From NCBI RefSeq assembly GCF_003865015.1, contig NZ_BHVV01000002.1:390212-454211 (forward strand): a stretch of 64,000 bases of DNA. Direction: 5' to 3'. This document shows, piece by piece, positions 47,900-57,508 of this stretch. Each line of letters opens with the position of its first letter. The first letter of the stretch is position 1. Both the position numbers and the translations under genes were made by a program. Source of the DNA: Sulfurisoma sediminicola (GTDB taxonomy: Bacteria > Pseudomonadota > Gammaproteobacteria > Burkholderiales > Rhodocyclaceae). The notes under the pieces were generated by a model. The model had not been told where the DNA came from. It was given only the letters and a program-made list of their open reading frames with translations, and searched no databases.

Positions 47900-48489
47900 G
47901 TGTCTTCTCCGAGAATCAGGGCGTCGATGCCGTCGCACAGGCAGTGCAACGTGAGCAGGTGTACTTCCTGGATGCGTGCCGTGCGTTCGGCCGGCACGCA
48001 CAAATGGACGTCGCCGGCGGCGAGTAGTTCCCCCATCCTGCCGCCGCCCTTGCCGGTCAGAGCGACGACGCGGACGCCGCGTTCGTGCGCGATCTTCATC
48101 GCCGTCATGACGTTGGGAGAGTTGCCGGAGGTCGAGATCGCCAGCAGCACGTCGCCGGCGCGGCCGAGCGCGGCGACCTGCTTGGCGAAGACCTGATCGT
48201 AGGCGTAATCGTTGGCGATCGAGGTCAGCGTCGAGGTGTCGGTGGTCAGCGCGATGGCCGCCAGCGGCGCGCGCTCCTTCTCGAAGCGGTTGAGCAGTTC
48301 GGCGGCGAAATGTTGCGAGTCGGCGGCCGAGCCGCCGTTGCCGCAGGCCATCACCTTGCCGCCGGCGCGCAAGGCATCGGCCATCAGGCGGATCGCGGCC
48401 TCGATGGGTGGGGCCATGGTCGCCATGGCGGCCTGCTTGGCGGCGATGCTTTCGGCGAACTGGGATTGAATGCGTTGGGAAAGGCTCAT
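47896..48489 (-). CDS. gmhA: SIS-domain protein GmhA/DiaA
   Basis: 197 residues. Sugar-isomerase fold: [40 protein letters not shown] and [17 protein letters not shown]. It is either sedoheptulose 7-phosphate isomerase (GmhA, first step of heptose synthesis) or the DnaA-binding DiaA; the two are close paralogues. The position next to dolP favours DiaA, the nearby rfaE2 favours GmhA. GmhA zinc ligands (His/Glu in the [11 protein letters not shown] area) look compatible. Confidence 0.8.
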   Translation of the reverse strand: MSLSQRIQSQFAESIAAKQAAMATMAPPIEAAIRLMADALRAGGKVMACGNGGSAADSQHFAAELLNRFEKERAPLAAIALTTDTSTLTSIANDYAYDQVFAKQVAALGRAGDVLLAISTSGNSPNVMTAMKIAHERGVRVVALTGKGGGRMGELLAAGDVHLCVPAERTARIQEVHLLTLHCLCDGIDALILGEDT

Positions 48490-48542
48490 GGTCGCGCGAT
48501 TCTAACGGTGGGACGTGACGGCGGGCTTACTGAAATGGGGCG

Positions 48543-48908
48543 CTAAAGGACGACAAATACCTCGATCCGCACCCTTTGCCAGGGTTTGCGGTGCGTCACC
48601 AGCGCGGCGATGCGGCCTTCGACGCGGCCGCCGCGGTCCATCTCGGCCGCCACGGCGCGATTCTCGGTGCGCGGCAGATAGCCGAGCTTGCGCCCGCGCC
48701 ATTCGACGCGTACCGCATTGGCGTCGTGCGGATTGTCCGGCTCGCGAGCCAGCGTCACGCCGTCGCCGACTTTCATCTCCTGCCACAGCGCGCCGACCTC
48801 GTAGTACTGGGCGCCGGCGAGCGGAGAGCTTTGCACCAGCACCTTGACGGATTGCGCCGCGACGCTATGGCAGGCGAGGATCAGGCTAATCAGCAGGGCG
48901 AAACGCAT
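48543..48908 (-). CDS. Exported HIRAN-domain protein
   Basis: 121 residues from ATG 48908. It has a signal peptide (MRFALLISLILACHSVAAQ) and then a compact HIRAN-type fold: GAQYYEVGALWQEMKVGDGVTLAREPDNPHDANAVRVEW (seen as YEVG, REPDNPHDANAV) and KLGYLPRTENRAVAAEMDRG. HIRAN domains usually sit in DNA helicases and bind 3' DNA ends; here it is alone and apparently secreted. Its 5' end overlaps yraN by 23 bases. Function unknown. Confidence 0.75.
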   Translation of the reverse strand: MRFALLISLILACHSVAAQSVKVLVQSSPLAGAQYYEVGALWQEMKVGDGVTLAREPDNPHDANAVRVEWRGRKLGYLPRTENRAVAAEMDRGGRVEGRIAALVTHRKPWQRVRIEVFVVL

Positions 48909-49233
48909 CTCGGATCCATTCGAACGTCTGGCCGTCGGACAGCACGGCATCGAAGCGACATGGCGTTTCGCCGTGGCGGACGAGCCAGTGGCGCGCGGCG
49001 AGAATCACGCGCGCCTGCTTGGCGGCGGTGATGCTGGCGGCGGCGCCGCCGAAGTCGCTGCGGCTGCGCAGCCGCACTTCGACGAACACCGTGGTGGCGC
49101 CGTCGCGGCAGACGAGGTCGATCTCGCCGCCCCTGACGCGGAAGTTGCGCCCGACGACACGCAGGCCGCGCGCTTCGAGCAGCCGCGCGGCGGCATCTTC
49201 CGCCGCCGCGCCTTTGGCTTGCCTCGCCGTCAT
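48886..49233 (-). CDS. yraN: YraN/UPF0102 endonuclease-like protein
   Basis: 115 residues. Restriction-endonuclease-like fold: GAAAEDAAARLLEARGLRVVGRNFR, GGEIDLVCRDGATTVFVEVR with the E-x-D...ExR catalytic layout, and ITAAKQARVI. Role unresolved. Starts next to the divergent rsmI, as in many proteobacteria. Confidence 0.92.
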   Translation of the reverse strand: MTARQAKGAAAEDAAARLLEARGLRVVGRNFRVRGGEIDLVCRDGATTVFVEVRLRSRSDFGGAAASITAAKQARVILAARHWLVRHGETPCRFDAVLSDGQTFEWIRDAFRPAD

Positions 49234-49254
49234 TGCGCTGCAAGAATGCCGTGC

Positions 49255-50091
49255 ATGGACATCGGAACATTGTATGTGGTCGCCACGCCGATCGGTAACC
49301 TCGGCGACATCAGCGAGCGTGCCCTAGCTACGCTGCGCACGGCCGACGTGATCGCCTGCGAGGACACCCGCCATACGCGCCACCTGCTCGACCACTTCGG
49401 CATCCGCGTGCCGACCTTCGCGCTGCATCAGCACAACGAGCGCGAAGCGGCGGCGAAGCTGATCGCGCTGCTGGCCGAGGGAAAGCGCGTGGCATTGGTG
49501 TCGGATGCCGGCACGCCGGGCATCTCCGATCCGGGCGCCCGGGCCGTCGCGGCGGTGCGCGCCGCAGGCCATCGCATCGTGCCGCTGCCGGGGCCGAGCG
49601 CGGCGAGCGTCGCGTTGTCGGCGGCCGGCCTTGCCGACGAGCGATTCCTTTTCGCCGGTTTCCTGTCGGCAAAAGTCGGCGCCCGCGGCACGGCGATCAT
49701 GGAGCTCGCGGCGGTGCCGGCGGCGCTCGTGTTCTACGAGGCGCCGCACCGCATCGAGGAGACCGTCGCGGACCTCGCGGCGCGGCTGGAGCCGATGCGC
49801 ACGCTGGTGATCGCGCGCGAGCTGACCAAACAGTTCGAGCAGATCGCCGTCATGCCGCTGACCGAAGGGCCGGCCTGGCTGGCGGCTGACGACAACCACC
49901 GCCGCGGCGAGTTCGTGCTGATCGTCTCCGGCCCACCACCGCGGGAGGGCCTCGACGCGGAAAGCGAACGGGTATTGAAGGCACTGCTGGCCGAGTTGCC
50001 GACCAGGCAGGCGGCGAAGCTCGCGGCCGAGATCACAGGCCAGGCCAAGAACGCGCTCTATCAGCGGGCGCTCGAAATCAAGGGCGGGTAA
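49255..50091 (+). CDS. rsmI: 16S rRNA (cytidine1402-2'-O)-methyltransferase
   Basis: 278 residues. It 2'-O-methylates C1402 of 16S rRNA. Tetrapyrrole-methylase fold with [18 protein letters not shown] at the start, [31 protein letters not shown] and [20 protein letters not shown] 49255 chosen by the family N-terminus ([12 protein letters not shown]). pyrC follows 10 bases later. Confidence 0.96.
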   Translation: MDIGTLYVVATPIGNLGDISERALATLRTADVIACEDTRHTRHLLDHFGIRVPTFALHQHNEREAAAKLIALLAEGKRVALVSDAGTPGISDPGARAVAAVRAAGHRIVPLPGPSAASVALSAAGLADERFLFAGFLSAKVGARGTAIMELAAVPAALVFYEAPHRIEETVADLAARLEPMRTLVIARELTKQFEQIAVMPLTEGPAWLAADDNHRRGEFVLIVSGPPPREGLDAESERVLKALLAELPTRQAAKLAAEITGQAKNALYQRALEIKGG

Positions 50092-50101
50092 AATCTTTCT
50101 C

Positions 50102-51139
50102 ATGTCTACGCTGACCATCACCCGACCCGACGACTGGCATCTGCACCTGCGCGACGGCGCGGCCATGGCCGCGGTGCTGCCCGACACGGCGCGACGCTTC
50201 GCCCGCGCCATCGTCATGCCCAACCTCAGGCCGCCGGTGACGACAGTGGAGCAGGCGCGGGCCTACCGCGAGCGCATCCTCGCGGCCTTGCCTGCCGGCA
50301 TGAGCTTCGAGCCGCTGATGACGCTTTATCTCACCGACAATCTGTTGCCGGGCGAGATCGACGTGGCGAAGGCGAGCGGCTTCATCCATGCCGTCAAGCT
50401 CTATCCGGCCGGGGCCACGACCAACTCGGATGCCGGCGTGACCGACCTGAAGAAGTGCGCGGCGACCCTGGCGCGCATGGAAGCGCTGGGCCTGCCGCTG
50501 CTGGTGCATGGCGAGGTGACCGATCCGGCCGTCGACGTCTTCGATCGTGAGGCGGCCTTCATCGCGCGCGTGCTGGTGCCCGTGCTGCACGAGTTTCCGC
50601 GTTTGCGGCTGGTGCTCGAGCACATCACGACGCAGGACGGCATCGACTTCGTGCTGGCGCATGGCGCCAACGTCGCCGGCACCCTGACGGCGCATCACCT
50701 GCTGCTCAATCGCAACGCCATGTTCGCCGGCGGCATCCGACCGCATCACTACTGTCTGCCGGTGCTCAAGCGCGAGACCCATCGCCAGGCGCTGGTCGCC
50801 GCAGCGATATCAGGCAACCCCAAGTTTTTCCTCGGCACCGACTCGGCGCCGCACGCGAAGAGCGCGAAGGAGGCGGCCTGCGGCTGCGCCGGCTGCTACA
50901 CGGCGCATGCCGGCATCGAACTCTACGCCGAGGCCTTCGAGGCGGCCGGGGCGCTGGACCGGCTCGAGGGCTTCGCCAGCCATTTCGGCCCCGACTATTA
51001 CGGACTGTCGCGCAACGTGGAAAGGGTCACCCTGGTCAAGGAGGCGTGGACCGTACCTGCCGCGCAATCCTATCCGGACAACGATGCGCTGGTGCCGTTG
51101 CGTGCCGGCGAGACCGTGGCCTGGCGATTGCAGGCGTGA
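50102..51139 (+). CDS. pyrC: Dihydroorotase, class II
   Basis: 345 residues, E. coli PyrC type. It closes carbamoyl-aspartate to dihydroorotate in pyrimidine synthesis. Zinc site [10 protein letters not shown], carbamylated lysine in [32 protein letters not shown] and [13 protein letters not shown]. It begins 10 bases after rsmI. Confidence 0.96.
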   Translation: MSTLTITRPDDWHLHLRDGAAMAAVLPDTARRFARAIVMPNLRPPVTTVEQARAYRERILAALPAGMSFEPLMTLYLTDNLLPGEIDVAKASGFIHAVKLYPAGATTNSDAGVTDLKKCAATLARMEALGLPLLVHGEVTDPAVDVFDREAAFIARVLVPVLHEFPRLRLVLEHITTQDGIDFVLAHGANVAGTLTAHHLLLNRNAMFAGGIRPHHYCLPVLKRETHRQALVAAAISGNPKFFLGTDSAPHAKSAKEAACGCAGCYTAHAGIELYAEAFEAAGALDRLEGFASHFGPDYYGLSRNVERVTLVKEAWTVPAAQSYPDNDALVPLRAGETVAWRLQA

Positions 51140-51198
51140 AAGTGTGCCAGTGACCGGCGGCTCTGGGATCGAGCCCGTCCGGCGGGCGCCCGGCCCCG

Positions 51199-52053
51199 GT
51201 GCTTGACCTGCTGGCCCCGCTCGCGGCGGTCGTGCCGCGGAAGATGCTGGGCGGCGTATCGCCGGTGCCGAGTTTTTCGCTGAACGAACTGGTCGCTGCG
51301 CATGGCATCGCGACGGGCGACGGCAAGACGCTGCGCTTCGTTTCCCCCGGCGGTTCGACACTGGCCTACGAGGAGCGTGCCTGGCTGCATGGCGAGGTCG
51401 AGACCCGCGCCGACAACTGGCACGACGCCTTCAATGCGCTGGTCTGGCTGGCCTATCCGCAGGCTAAGGCAGCGCTCAACCGCAAGCACTACCGCACGAT
51501 GACCGAGCGCCGCGCGCTCGGTTGCAGGGATCGCGGCCGTCTGCGCGATGCGCTGACGCAGTTCGACGAATGCGGCCTCGTCGTCGCCTGCGCCGACATG
51601 ACGCTGTGGGCCGGCATCAGCGCCCATCGCTGGCGCGAGGTCTTCGCCGATCGCCGCGGTGAAGTCGCGGCGAAGATGCGCTTCTTCCTCTTCGGCCATG
51701 CCAGCATGGAGAGCCTGCGTGTGCCCTTCGTCGGCCTGACCGCCAAGGCGCTCTGCATGGTGGTCGATGCAGCGTGGCTGGAACAGCCCTTGGCTGCGCA
51801 GCTCGCGACGGTCGATGCTTGGCTGGCCGCACGGATTGATGCGACTGACGAGACGTTCCGCAGCAGCTTTCAGCCTCTGCCGCTGCTCGGCATTCCGGGC
51901 GTCACCCCGGACAGCGAACAACCCGCCTATTACGACGACATTCGGCAATTCCGGCCCAAGCGTCTACAATGCGACCCGGAAGTCCGCCAGGCAGCCGCGG
52001 CATCGCAAGATGGCGAGGAAAGTCCGGGCCCCATAGAGCAGGATGCCGGCTAA
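51199..52053 (+). CDS. DUF3025 protein whose 3' end overlaps rnpB
   Basis: 284 residues from GTG 51199; no good ribosome site, but an in-frame stop (TGA 51151) lies shortly upstream. DUF3025 features: NWHDAFNALVWLAYPQAKAALNRKHY, RRALGCRDRGRLRDALTQFDE, FGHASMESLRVPFVGLTAKAL and PLLGIPGVTPDSEQPAYYDD. After FRPKR the frame runs on for about 26 residues through the promoter and first 76 bases of the RNase P RNA gene before stopping at TAA 52051-52053. Family function unknown. Confidence 0.82.
   Translation: MLDLLAPLAAVVPRKMLGGVSPVPSFSLNELVAAHGIATGDGKTLRFVSPGGSTLAYEERAWLHGEVETRADNWHDAFNALVWLAYPQAKAALNRKHYRTMTERRALGCRDRGRLRDALTQFDECGLVVACADMTLWAGISAHRWREVFADRRGEVAAKMRFFLFGHASMESLRVPFVGLTAKALCMVVDAAWLEQPLAAQLATVDAWLAARIDATDETFRSSFQPLPLLGIPGVTPDSEQPAYYDDIRQFRPKRLQCDPEVRQAAAASQDGEESPGPIEQDAG
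51941..51970 (+). promoter_or_regulatory. Predicted rnpB promoter
   Basis: -35-like TTCGGC (51941-51946) and -10 TACAAT (51965-51970) with 18-base spacing, 7 bases before the RNA 5' end. It lies inside the DUF3025 coding sequence. Confidence 0.5.
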
Positions 52054-52351
52054 CGGCCGGGCGCCGTGAGGCGACAGACAGTGCAACAGAAAGATACCGC
52101 CGATGGCTCCGCAAGGAGATCAGGCAAGGGTGAAATGGCGGGGTAAGAGCCCACCGCGGACGTGGTGACACGGACGGCACGGCAAACCTCATCCGGGGCA
52201 AGGCCAAATAGGGGAGCATTGGCGTGGCTCGCGTCGCTCCCGGGTAGGCTGCTTGAGCCTGTCGGCAACGGCAGGCCTAGAGGAATGGCTGCCAGGCCGT
52301 CGCGTTTCGGCGCGGCGGCCCCACAGAACCCGGCTTATCGGCGGGCTTCCG
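51978..52351 (+). ncRNA. rnpB: RNase P RNA (class A)
   Basis: About 374 bases. The catalytic RNA of RNase P, which trims tRNA 5' ends. Conserved pieces in order: GAGGAAAGTCCGGGC (52015-52029), ACAGAAAGATACCGCC (about 52086), GGGTAAGAGCCCACCGCG (about 52141), GGCAAACC (about 52182), AGAGGAATGGCTGCC (about 52280) and ACAGAACCCGGCTTATCG near the end. Helix P1 is formed by GGAAGTCCGCC (51978-51988) with GGCGGGCTTCC (52340-52350); the following GATTTTT may serve as terminator. Exact ends are estimated. Confidence 0.93.
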
Positions 52352-52355
52352 ATTT

Positions 52356-52961
52356 TTATCGGGGCTGGATGTAGCGCGTCCCCCAGCTCCAGTGTTTCTC
52401 CCATGCCCCGCGCACCATGTTCGGATACTCGGGCGCGCCGAGGCTGCCGTTGTAGCGGCCGAGCGCACGATAGATATTGCCGTTCTCGATGTCGAGATAG
52501 TGGCGCAGGATGGTGCAGCCGTAACGCAGGTTGGTGCGCAGGTGGAACAGGTTGTTGTCCCGGGTTCCGATCAGCTTGACCCAGAATGGCATGACTTGCA
52601 TGTAGCCGCGGGCGCCTGCGCCGGAGACGGCGTACTTGCGGAAGCCGCTTTCGACCTGGATCAGCCCCAACACCAGTTGCGGATCGAGCCCGGCGCGCTG
52701 TGCCTCGTAATAGACGGTCTTGAGAAACTCGAGGCGTCCGTGGCGGTCCGGGATGCGCTTTTCCAGCCGGCGCGACATCTCGGACAGCCATGCGATCTTC
52801 TCCTGCATCGAGGAAAAGTGCGGCTCGGGCGCGGCACGGTCGGCCACCGCGGCGTGCAACGCCGCTTGCACGCTGGCCGCCAGCGGCTCGTACTTCTGCG
52901 CGCCGGCCCATGCGCTGCCCGTGACAAAGGCCAGTAAGCCGAGCAGCCGCCTCAGGTGCAT
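52356..52961 (-). CDS. Lytic transglycosylase (SLT family), periplasmic
   Basis: 201 residues. Signal peptide [19 protein letters not shown]; then a helical region and the goose-type lysozyme fold with catalytic glutamate in [20 protein letters not shown] and [13 protein letters not shown]. It cleaves peptidoglycan to 1,6-anhydro products. Its start overlaps the proS stop by 10 bases; its stop (TAA 52356-52358) ends almost exactly at the end of rnpB on the other strand. Confidence 0.88.
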   Translation of the reverse strand: MHLRRLLGLLAFVTGSAWAGAQKYEPLAASVQAALHAAVADRAAPEPHFSSMQEKIAWLSEMSRRLEKRIPDRHGRLEFLKTVYYEAQRAGLDPQLVLGLIQVESGFRKYAVSGAGARGYMQVMPFWVKLIGTRDNNLFHLRTNLRYGCTILRHYLDIENGNIYRALGRYNGSLGAPEYPNMVRGAWEKHWSWGTRYIQPR

Positions 52962-54679
52962 GCCTTCTGCAGCGCCAGCGCGGCGATCTCGGTCAGCGGC
53001 ACCTTGGCCGCTTCCTTGTCGCGGCGGTGCTGGTACTCGACCATGCCTTCCTTGAGGCCGCGATCGCCGATGGTGACTCGATGGGGTACGCCGATCAGTT
53101 CCCAGTCGGCGAACATGACGCCGGGCCGTTCGTCGCGGTCGTCGAGCATGACGTCGATGCCGGCGGCGAGCAGGTCCTCGTAGAGCTTCGTCGCCGCCTC
53201 GCGCACGGCCTCGGACTTGCCCCAGCCGACCGGGCAGATCACCAGCGTGAAGGGCGCGATCGAAGCGGGCCAGATGATGCCGCGCTCGTCGTGGTTCTGC
53301 TCGATCGCCGCGCCGACCAGCCGCGTGACCCCGATGCCGTAGCAGCCCATCACCATGGTTCTTGGCTTGCCGGTCTCGTCGAGGTAGGTGCAGTTCATCG
53401 CCGCCGAGTACCGGGTGCCGAGGAAGAAGACGTGGCCGACCTCGATGCCGCGCTGGATGGCGAGCTTGCCCTCGCCGTCGGGCGAGGGGTCGCCGGCAAC
53501 GACGTTGCGGATGTCGGCGATCAGGTCCGGTTCCGGCAGGTCGCGGCCCCAGTTGATGTCGCGGATGTGGAAGCCGATCTCGTTGGCGCCGGAGACGAAG
53601 TCGCTCATGTTGGCCACCGTGCGGTCGGCGACGACCTTCACCGGCTTTTTCGTGTTGAGCGGGCCGAGGAAGCCCGGCGGGCAGCCGAAATGCTCGATGA
53701 TTTCCTGCTCGCTGGCGAAGCGGAAGCCGCCTTCGAGTCCCGGCAGCTTGCCGGCCTTGACCTCGTTGAGGTCGTGGTCGCCGCGCACCAGCAGCAGCCA
53801 GACTTCGGCGCCCAGCGGCGTGTCGGTGGCGAGCACGACGGACTTCACGGTACGCTCGAGCGGCAGGCCGACAAGTTTGGCCACGTCCTCGCAGCGGATG
53901 GTGTCGGGCGTCGCAACTTTTTGCATCGCGGTGCCCGGTGCGGCGCGTTCCGCGACCAGCGGCAGGGCTTCGGCCAGTTCGATGTTGGCGGCGTAGTCGG
54001 AGTCGGGGCAGTAGACGATCAGATCCTCGCCGGTGTCGGCGATCACCTGGAATTCGTGCGACAGCGAGCCGCCGATGGCGCCGGTGTCGGCGCGCACGGC
54101 GCGGAAGGTCAGCCCGAGCCGCTCGAAGATCTTGACATAGGCGGCGTACATCGCCTGGTAGCTCTTTTCGGCACCTGCCTCGTCGCGGTCGAAGGAATAA
54201 GCGTCCTTCATGGTGAATTCGCGGCCGCGCATCACGCCGAAGCGCGGGCGGCGCTCGTCGCGGAACTTGGTCTGGATGTGATAGAAGTTCTTCGGCAGCT
54301 GGCGGTAGCTGTGGATTTCGCCGCGGGCGATGTCGGTGACCACTTCCTCGGAGGTCGGCTGGATGATGAAGTCGCGGTCGTGGCGGTCCTTCACCCGCAG
54401 CATCTCCGGGCCCATCTTGTCCCAGCGGCCGGTCTCCTGCCAGAGCTCGGCGGGCTGCACCAGCGGCATCAGCAGTTCGATGGCGCCGGCGCGGTTCATT
54501 TCCTCGCGGACGATGGCCTCGATCTTGCGGATCACCCGCAGGCCCACCGGCATATAGCTGTAGATGCCGCCGGCCAGCTTGCGGATCATGCCGGCGCGGG
54601 TCATCAGCTTGTGCGACACGACTTCGGCGTCGGTGGGGGCTTCCTTCAGGGTGGCGATGAAGAATTGGCTGGCGCGCAT
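52952..54679 (-). CDS. proS: Prolyl-tRNA synthetase (bacterial type with INS editing domain)
   Basis: 575 residues. Class II synthetase: [15 protein letters not shown] at the N-terminus, [34 protein letters not shown] (motif 2), the inserted editing domain (about 220-390) and [20 protein letters not shown] (motif 3), then the anticodon-binding domain. Start ATG 54679 is preferred over GTG 54691 from the family N-terminus. Confidence 0.97.
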   Translation of the reverse strand: MRASQFFIATLKEAPTDAEVVSHKLMTRAGMIRKLAGGIYSYMPVGLRVIRKIEAIVREEMNRAGAIELLMPLVQPAELWQETGRWDKMGPEMLRVKDRHDRDFIIQPTSEEVVTDIARGEIHSYRQLPKNFYHIQTKFRDERRPRFGVMRGREFTMKDAYSFDRDEAGAEKSYQAMYAAYVKIFERLGLTFRAVRADTGAIGGSLSHEFQVIADTGEDLIVYCPDSDYAANIELAEALPLVAERAAPGTAMQKVATPDTIRCEDVAKLVGLPLERTVKSVVLATDTPLGAEVWLLLVRGDHDLNEVKAGKLPGLEGGFRFASEQEIIEHFGCPPGFLGPLNTKKPVKVVADRTVANMSDFVSGANEIGFHIRDINWGRDLPEPDLIADIRNVVAGDPSPDGEGKLAIQRGIEVGHVFFLGTRYSAAMNCTYLDETGKPRTMVMGCYGIGVTRLVGAAIEQNHDERGIIWPASIAPFTLVICPVGWGKSEAVREAATKLYEDLLAAGIDVMLDDRDERPGVMFADWELIGVPHRVTIGDRGLKEGMVEYQHRRDKEAAKVPLTEIAALALQKACT

Positions 54680-54847
54680 GGCGTGTTCCACGGAGAAAAT
54701 GAAATTTCAGAGGAGGCGAATGCCGGCTTTGTCGGCGTTAAGCGCAGCTGCCGAAACTAAAACCGCAAATTCTACCGTCCGCCGTCCTTTCCACGCAGCG
54801 GTGAATGTGGAAAAATGGATACCAATCAATCATTCGAAGGTTCAACC

Positions 54848-55372
54848 ATGCTCGACCGTGAAGGCTATCGCCCGAACGTCGGCATCATTCTGGCCAACAC
54901 GCACAACGAGGTTTTCTGGGGCAAGCGCATACGCGAGCATTCCTGGCAGTTTCCGCAAGGCGGCATCAAGCGCGGGGAGACGCCGGAGCAGGCGATGTAT
55001 CGGGAGCTTCAGGAAGAAGTCGGTCTGTTGGCGGAACATGTCCGCGTTCTCGGGCGCACTCGCGAATGGCTCCGCTATGACGTGCCCAAGCAGTGGATAC
55101 GGCGCGAATGGCGCAGCACCTACAAGGGACAGAAGCAGATCTGGTTCCTGTTGCGGCTGGTCGGACGCGATTCCGACGTGTGTCTGCGTGCTTCGGAACA
55201 CCCCGAGTTCGATGCCTGGCGCTGGAACGACTACTGGGTGCCGCTCGACGCGGTGATCGAATTCAAGCGTGCAGTCTATGAGCAGGCGCTGACCGAGCTG
55301 GCCCGCCATCTTTTCCACCATCCGGCCGAACGCAAGCCGCGCTGGCCGCATTTGAGCGAGGCGGGAGCTTGA
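54848..55372 (+). CDS. rppH: RNA pyrophosphohydrolase
   Basis: 174 residues from ATG 54848 ([15 protein letters not shown]). It removes pyrophosphate from mRNA 5' ends and starts RNase E-dependent decay. The Nudix box [23 protein letters not shown] is complete, and [20 protein letters not shown] is the RppH-specific segment. An upstream in-frame ATG (54815) is less likely. Its stop overlaps the next start by one base. Confidence 0.95.
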   Translation: MLDREGYRPNVGIILANTHNEVFWGKRIREHSWQFPQGGIKRGETPEQAMYRELQEEVGLLAEHVRVLGRTREWLRYDVPKQWIRREWRSTYKGQKQIWFLLRLVGRDSDVCLRASEHPEFDAWRWNDYWVPLDAVIEFKRAVYEQALTELARHLFHHPAERKPRWPHLSEAGA

Positions 55373-55911
55373 TGTCCATCGCCAGACGACTTGCGGCTCT
55401 CGCCTTGACCTTGATGGTAACGGCCGCATGCGCGAACACCGACGACGCTGAAGGGAGGCCGTGGGCGGAGGGTGAAACCGCCCTGCCGGCATTCCCGCAG
55501 GATTCGGACCTGTTGCCGTTCTACGTCAGTGCCGCAACGAGCAATCGTTTCTTCATCGACGCCAAATCGCTCAGCGCCGGCAGCGACGGCGTGGTGCGGT
55601 ACGTCGTGGTCATCAAGACGTCCGGCGGGGCGACGAATGTGACCTTCGAAGGCATTCGTTGCGACGCTCGGGAATACAAGCTCTACGCGACGGGACGCTA
55701 CGACCGCACCTGGGGACCGCTGCTCGCCGGACAGTGGCGGCCGATCGAGTACAAGGACAGGAATCGCCATCACTCCGTGCTGTCGCGCAACTTTTTCTGT
55801 CCGAACGGAGTCCGGATCGGCTCAGCCGACGAGGGCCGCGACGCCCTGCGTCGCGGCAAGCATCCTGCTGCGGATCACGAACTGTGGCAGGACTCCGAGG
55901 GTGCCCCGTAA
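55372..55911 (+). CDS. CNP1-like family envelope lipoprotein-like protein
   Basis: 179 residues. Signal with lipobox-like TAACANTDD, then the CNP1 fold: LPAFPQDSDLLPFYVSAATSN, FFIDAKSLSAGSDGVVRYV, NVTFEGIRCDAREYKLYA and FFCPNGVRIGS. Found mostly in betaproteobacteria; function unknown (the family is named after a cryptic neisserial antigen-like protein). Coupled to rppH by TGATG. Confidence 0.8.
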   Translation: MSIARRLAALALTLMVTAACANTDDAEGRPWAEGETALPAFPQDSDLLPFYVSAATSNRFFIDAKSLSAGSDGVVRYVVVIKTSGGATNVTFEGIRCDAREYKLYATGRYDRTWGPLLAGQWRPIEYKDRNRHHSVLSRNFFCPNGVRIGSADEGRDALRRGKHPAADHELWQDSEGAP

Positions 55912-56049
55912 GGAGCGCGCGTTTACTTGCGGTTCCCGATCCGCCGGGCCGGGTGCACCTGCGGCATGCTCGTGATGCGCCCTGAGTCATGCTGGCGTTC
56001 GTGGCGGGCGCGATGCCGAACGCGGTACGGCGGATCATCGCGGTTCTCC

Positions 56050-56077
56050 TTGAGACTAAGGGACGACCGCCTATACT
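56050..56077 (+). promoter_or_regulatory. Sigma-70-type promoter of coq7
   Basis: TTGAGA (56050-56055) and TATACT (56072-56077), 16-base spacing. Predicted start about 25 bases before the coq7 ATG. The rest of the 197-base interval 55912-56108 shows no convincing gene. Confidence 0.6.
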
Positions 56078-56108
56078 GCCTGAATCCCCTTAACAGGACG
56101 ATTTCGTC

Positions 56109-56729
56109 ATGATCGACCAGTTCATTCTCGAGTTTGACAAGGCGCTGCGCACGGTATTCGCTCCGGCGCCGACGCGTCGCCCGATGCCCGGCGCCGAACT
56201 GCCCGAAGCCGAGTTGAACGACGCCGAGCGTCGGCATGCGGCGGCACTGATGCGCATCAACCATTGTGGCGAGGTGTGCGCCCAGGCGCTCTACCAGGGG
56301 CAGGCGCTGACGTCGCACGATCCCGTCGTGAAAAAGGCGATGGAAGAGGCCGCCTGGGAGGAAACCGAGCACCTCAACTGGACCGAACGACGCATCGCCG
56401 AACTGGGCGGGCGCAAGAGCATGCTCAATCCTTTGTGGTACGTGGGCTCGCTGGCCATTGGCATCGCCGCCGGGAAATTGGGCGATGCCTGGAACCTGGG
56501 TTTCCTCGCCGAGACGGAGCGTCAGGTCGAGGCCCATCTCGACAGCCATCTGGCGACCCTGCCTGCCGGCGATCGTCGCTCCTGGGCGGTGCTCGACCAG
56601 ATGAAGACCGACGAAGTCCGTCACGCCGAAACGGCGGTGCGCATGGGGGCGCATGACTTGCCCCTGCCGGTCAAGTCGGCGATGCGATTGTCGTCGAAAG
56701 TGATGACGGCGCTGTCCTACCGCGTCTGA
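56109..56729 (+). CDS. coq7: 2-polyprenyl-3-methyl-6-methoxy-1,4-benzoquinone monooxygenase
   Basis: 206 residues. Diiron hydroxylase of the last ring hydroxylation in ubiquinone synthesis. Iron ligands are in [28 protein letters not shown] and [16 protein letters not shown], the two E...ExxH repeats. Implies ubiquinone use under aerobic conditions. It ends next to the convergent osmC gene with no space between. Confidence 0.95.
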   Translation: MIDQFILEFDKALRTVFAPAPTRRPMPGAELPEAELNDAERRHAAALMRINHCGEVCAQALYQGQALTSHDPVVKKAMEEAAWEETEHLNWTERRIAELGGRKSMLNPLWYVGSLAIGIAAGKLGDAWNLGFLAETERQVEAHLDSHLATLPAGDRRSWAVLDQMKTDEVRHAETAVRMGAHDLPLPVKSAMRLSSKVMTALSYRV

Positions 56730-57146
56730 TCAGGCTTCGATCACTTCCCAGCTGTGACTCATCTCGGCGGTCTTGCCGAGCATGATCGAGGCCGAGCAGT
56801 ACTTTTCCGCCGACAGCTTGACGGCGCGCTCGACCGCCTCCGGCTTGAGGCCGCGGCCACTGACGACGAAGTGCATGTTGATGCGGGTGAACACTTTCGG
56901 GTCCTCGGCGGCGCGTTCGGCGCTCAGATTGACTTCGCATCCGGTCACGTCCTGTCGGCCCTTCTTCAGGATCATCACGATGTCGAAGGAAGTGCAGCCC
57001 CCGGTGCCCGCCAGCAGCAGTTCCATCGGGCGCGGTGCCAGGTTGCGGCCACCGGCCTCCGGGGCGCCGTCCATCGCTACCATGTGACCACTACCCGTTT
57101 CGGCGATGAAGCTCATTCCGTCGTGCCAGCGTACCGTGCATTCCAT
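56730..57146 (-). CDS. OsmC-family peroxidase-like protein
   Basis: 138 residues from ATG 57146 (GGGAGA upstream). Two redox cysteines in GGCTSFDIVMILKK and KYCSASIMLGK mark the OsmC/Ohr fold, here of the general OsmC (YhfA-like) group rather than Ohr. It would reduce organic or sulfur-containing peroxides. The betaproteobacterial position between coq7 and rplM is typical. Confidence 0.9.
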   Translation of the reverse strand: MECTVRWHDGMSFIAETGSGHMVAMDGAPEAGGRNLAPRPMELLLAGTGGCTSFDIVMILKKGRQDVTGCEVNLSAERAAEDPKVFTRINMHFVVSGRGLKPEAVERAVKLSAEKYCSASIMLGKTAEMSHSWEVIEA

Positions 57147-57321
57147 GTCGCGTCTCCCGTGTTCGGCCTGAAGAATAGTGGTGATTTTAGCCGGTCGCAC
57201 CGCGCGGGCCGCGACGGAGTGGTGCGCTGCAATGCGTCGGACGGGCGGCGCGTTAGAGGCCATCGCGTAACACTATGAAACAAAAGAAATGGTCGTCCAC
57301 GGCTGAGAGTTAGACGAAATC
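57147..57321. other. Intergenic region upstream of osmC
   Basis: Contains the presumed osmC promoter on the minus strand and no gene that I can support. Followed by the sRNA candidate at 57357. Confidence 0.4.
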
Positions 57322-57350
57322 TTGCACTGCAGCAAATTTTCTGGCATAGT
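57322..57350 (+). promoter_or_regulatory. Promoter of the sRNA candidate
   Basis: TTGCAC (57322-57327) and CATAGT (57345-57350) with ideal 17-base spacing; predicted start near 57357. Confidence 0.55.
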
Positions 57351-57356
57351 GCAGAC

Positions 57357-57479
57357 ATTCGAAGCAAACGTCGGGCGCAACGCTGCTTGTATGTCCGATC
57401 TTCGCTTCCCCCGGTGTCTCCTCCACCCTCCTCCTTTGGTGTGGATTCAGCGCAACCCCTCGGGGTTGCGCTTTTTTTG
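57357..57479 (+). ncRNA. Candidate small RNA with an anti-Shine-Dalgarno loop
   Basis: About 120 bases bounded by a promoter and a strong terminator, with no open frame. A hairpin CACC (57424-57427)/GGTG (57438-57441) exposes the loop CTCCTCCTTT, and a second TCTCCTCC lies at 57417-57424. The 16S rRNA 3' end contains CACCTCCTTT, so the loop mimics the ribosomal anti-SD and could bind SD sequences of mRNAs. An outer stem GAAGC/GCTTC (57361-57365 with 57404-57408) is possible. It lies just upstream of rplM-rpsI. Existence and function are predictions. Confidence 0.6.
57449..57479 (+). terminator. Strong Rho-independent terminator of the sRNA candidate
   Basis: Perfect 11-bp stem AGCGCAACCCC (57449-57459) with GGGGTTGCGCT (57462-57472), two-base loop region TC, followed by seven T. 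It ends the transcript before the rplM promoter. Confidence 0.9.
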
Positions 57480-57508
57480 TATCCCGTCCCGCTGCAGTCA
57501 AACAGGGT

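Noticed and set aside
55912..56042. Small minus-strand frame with a good AAGGAGAA site (ATG 56040)
   Set aside because: The translation is Arg/Thr-rich, runs on antisense into the CNP1-like gene and resembles nothing known; left out for lack of support.
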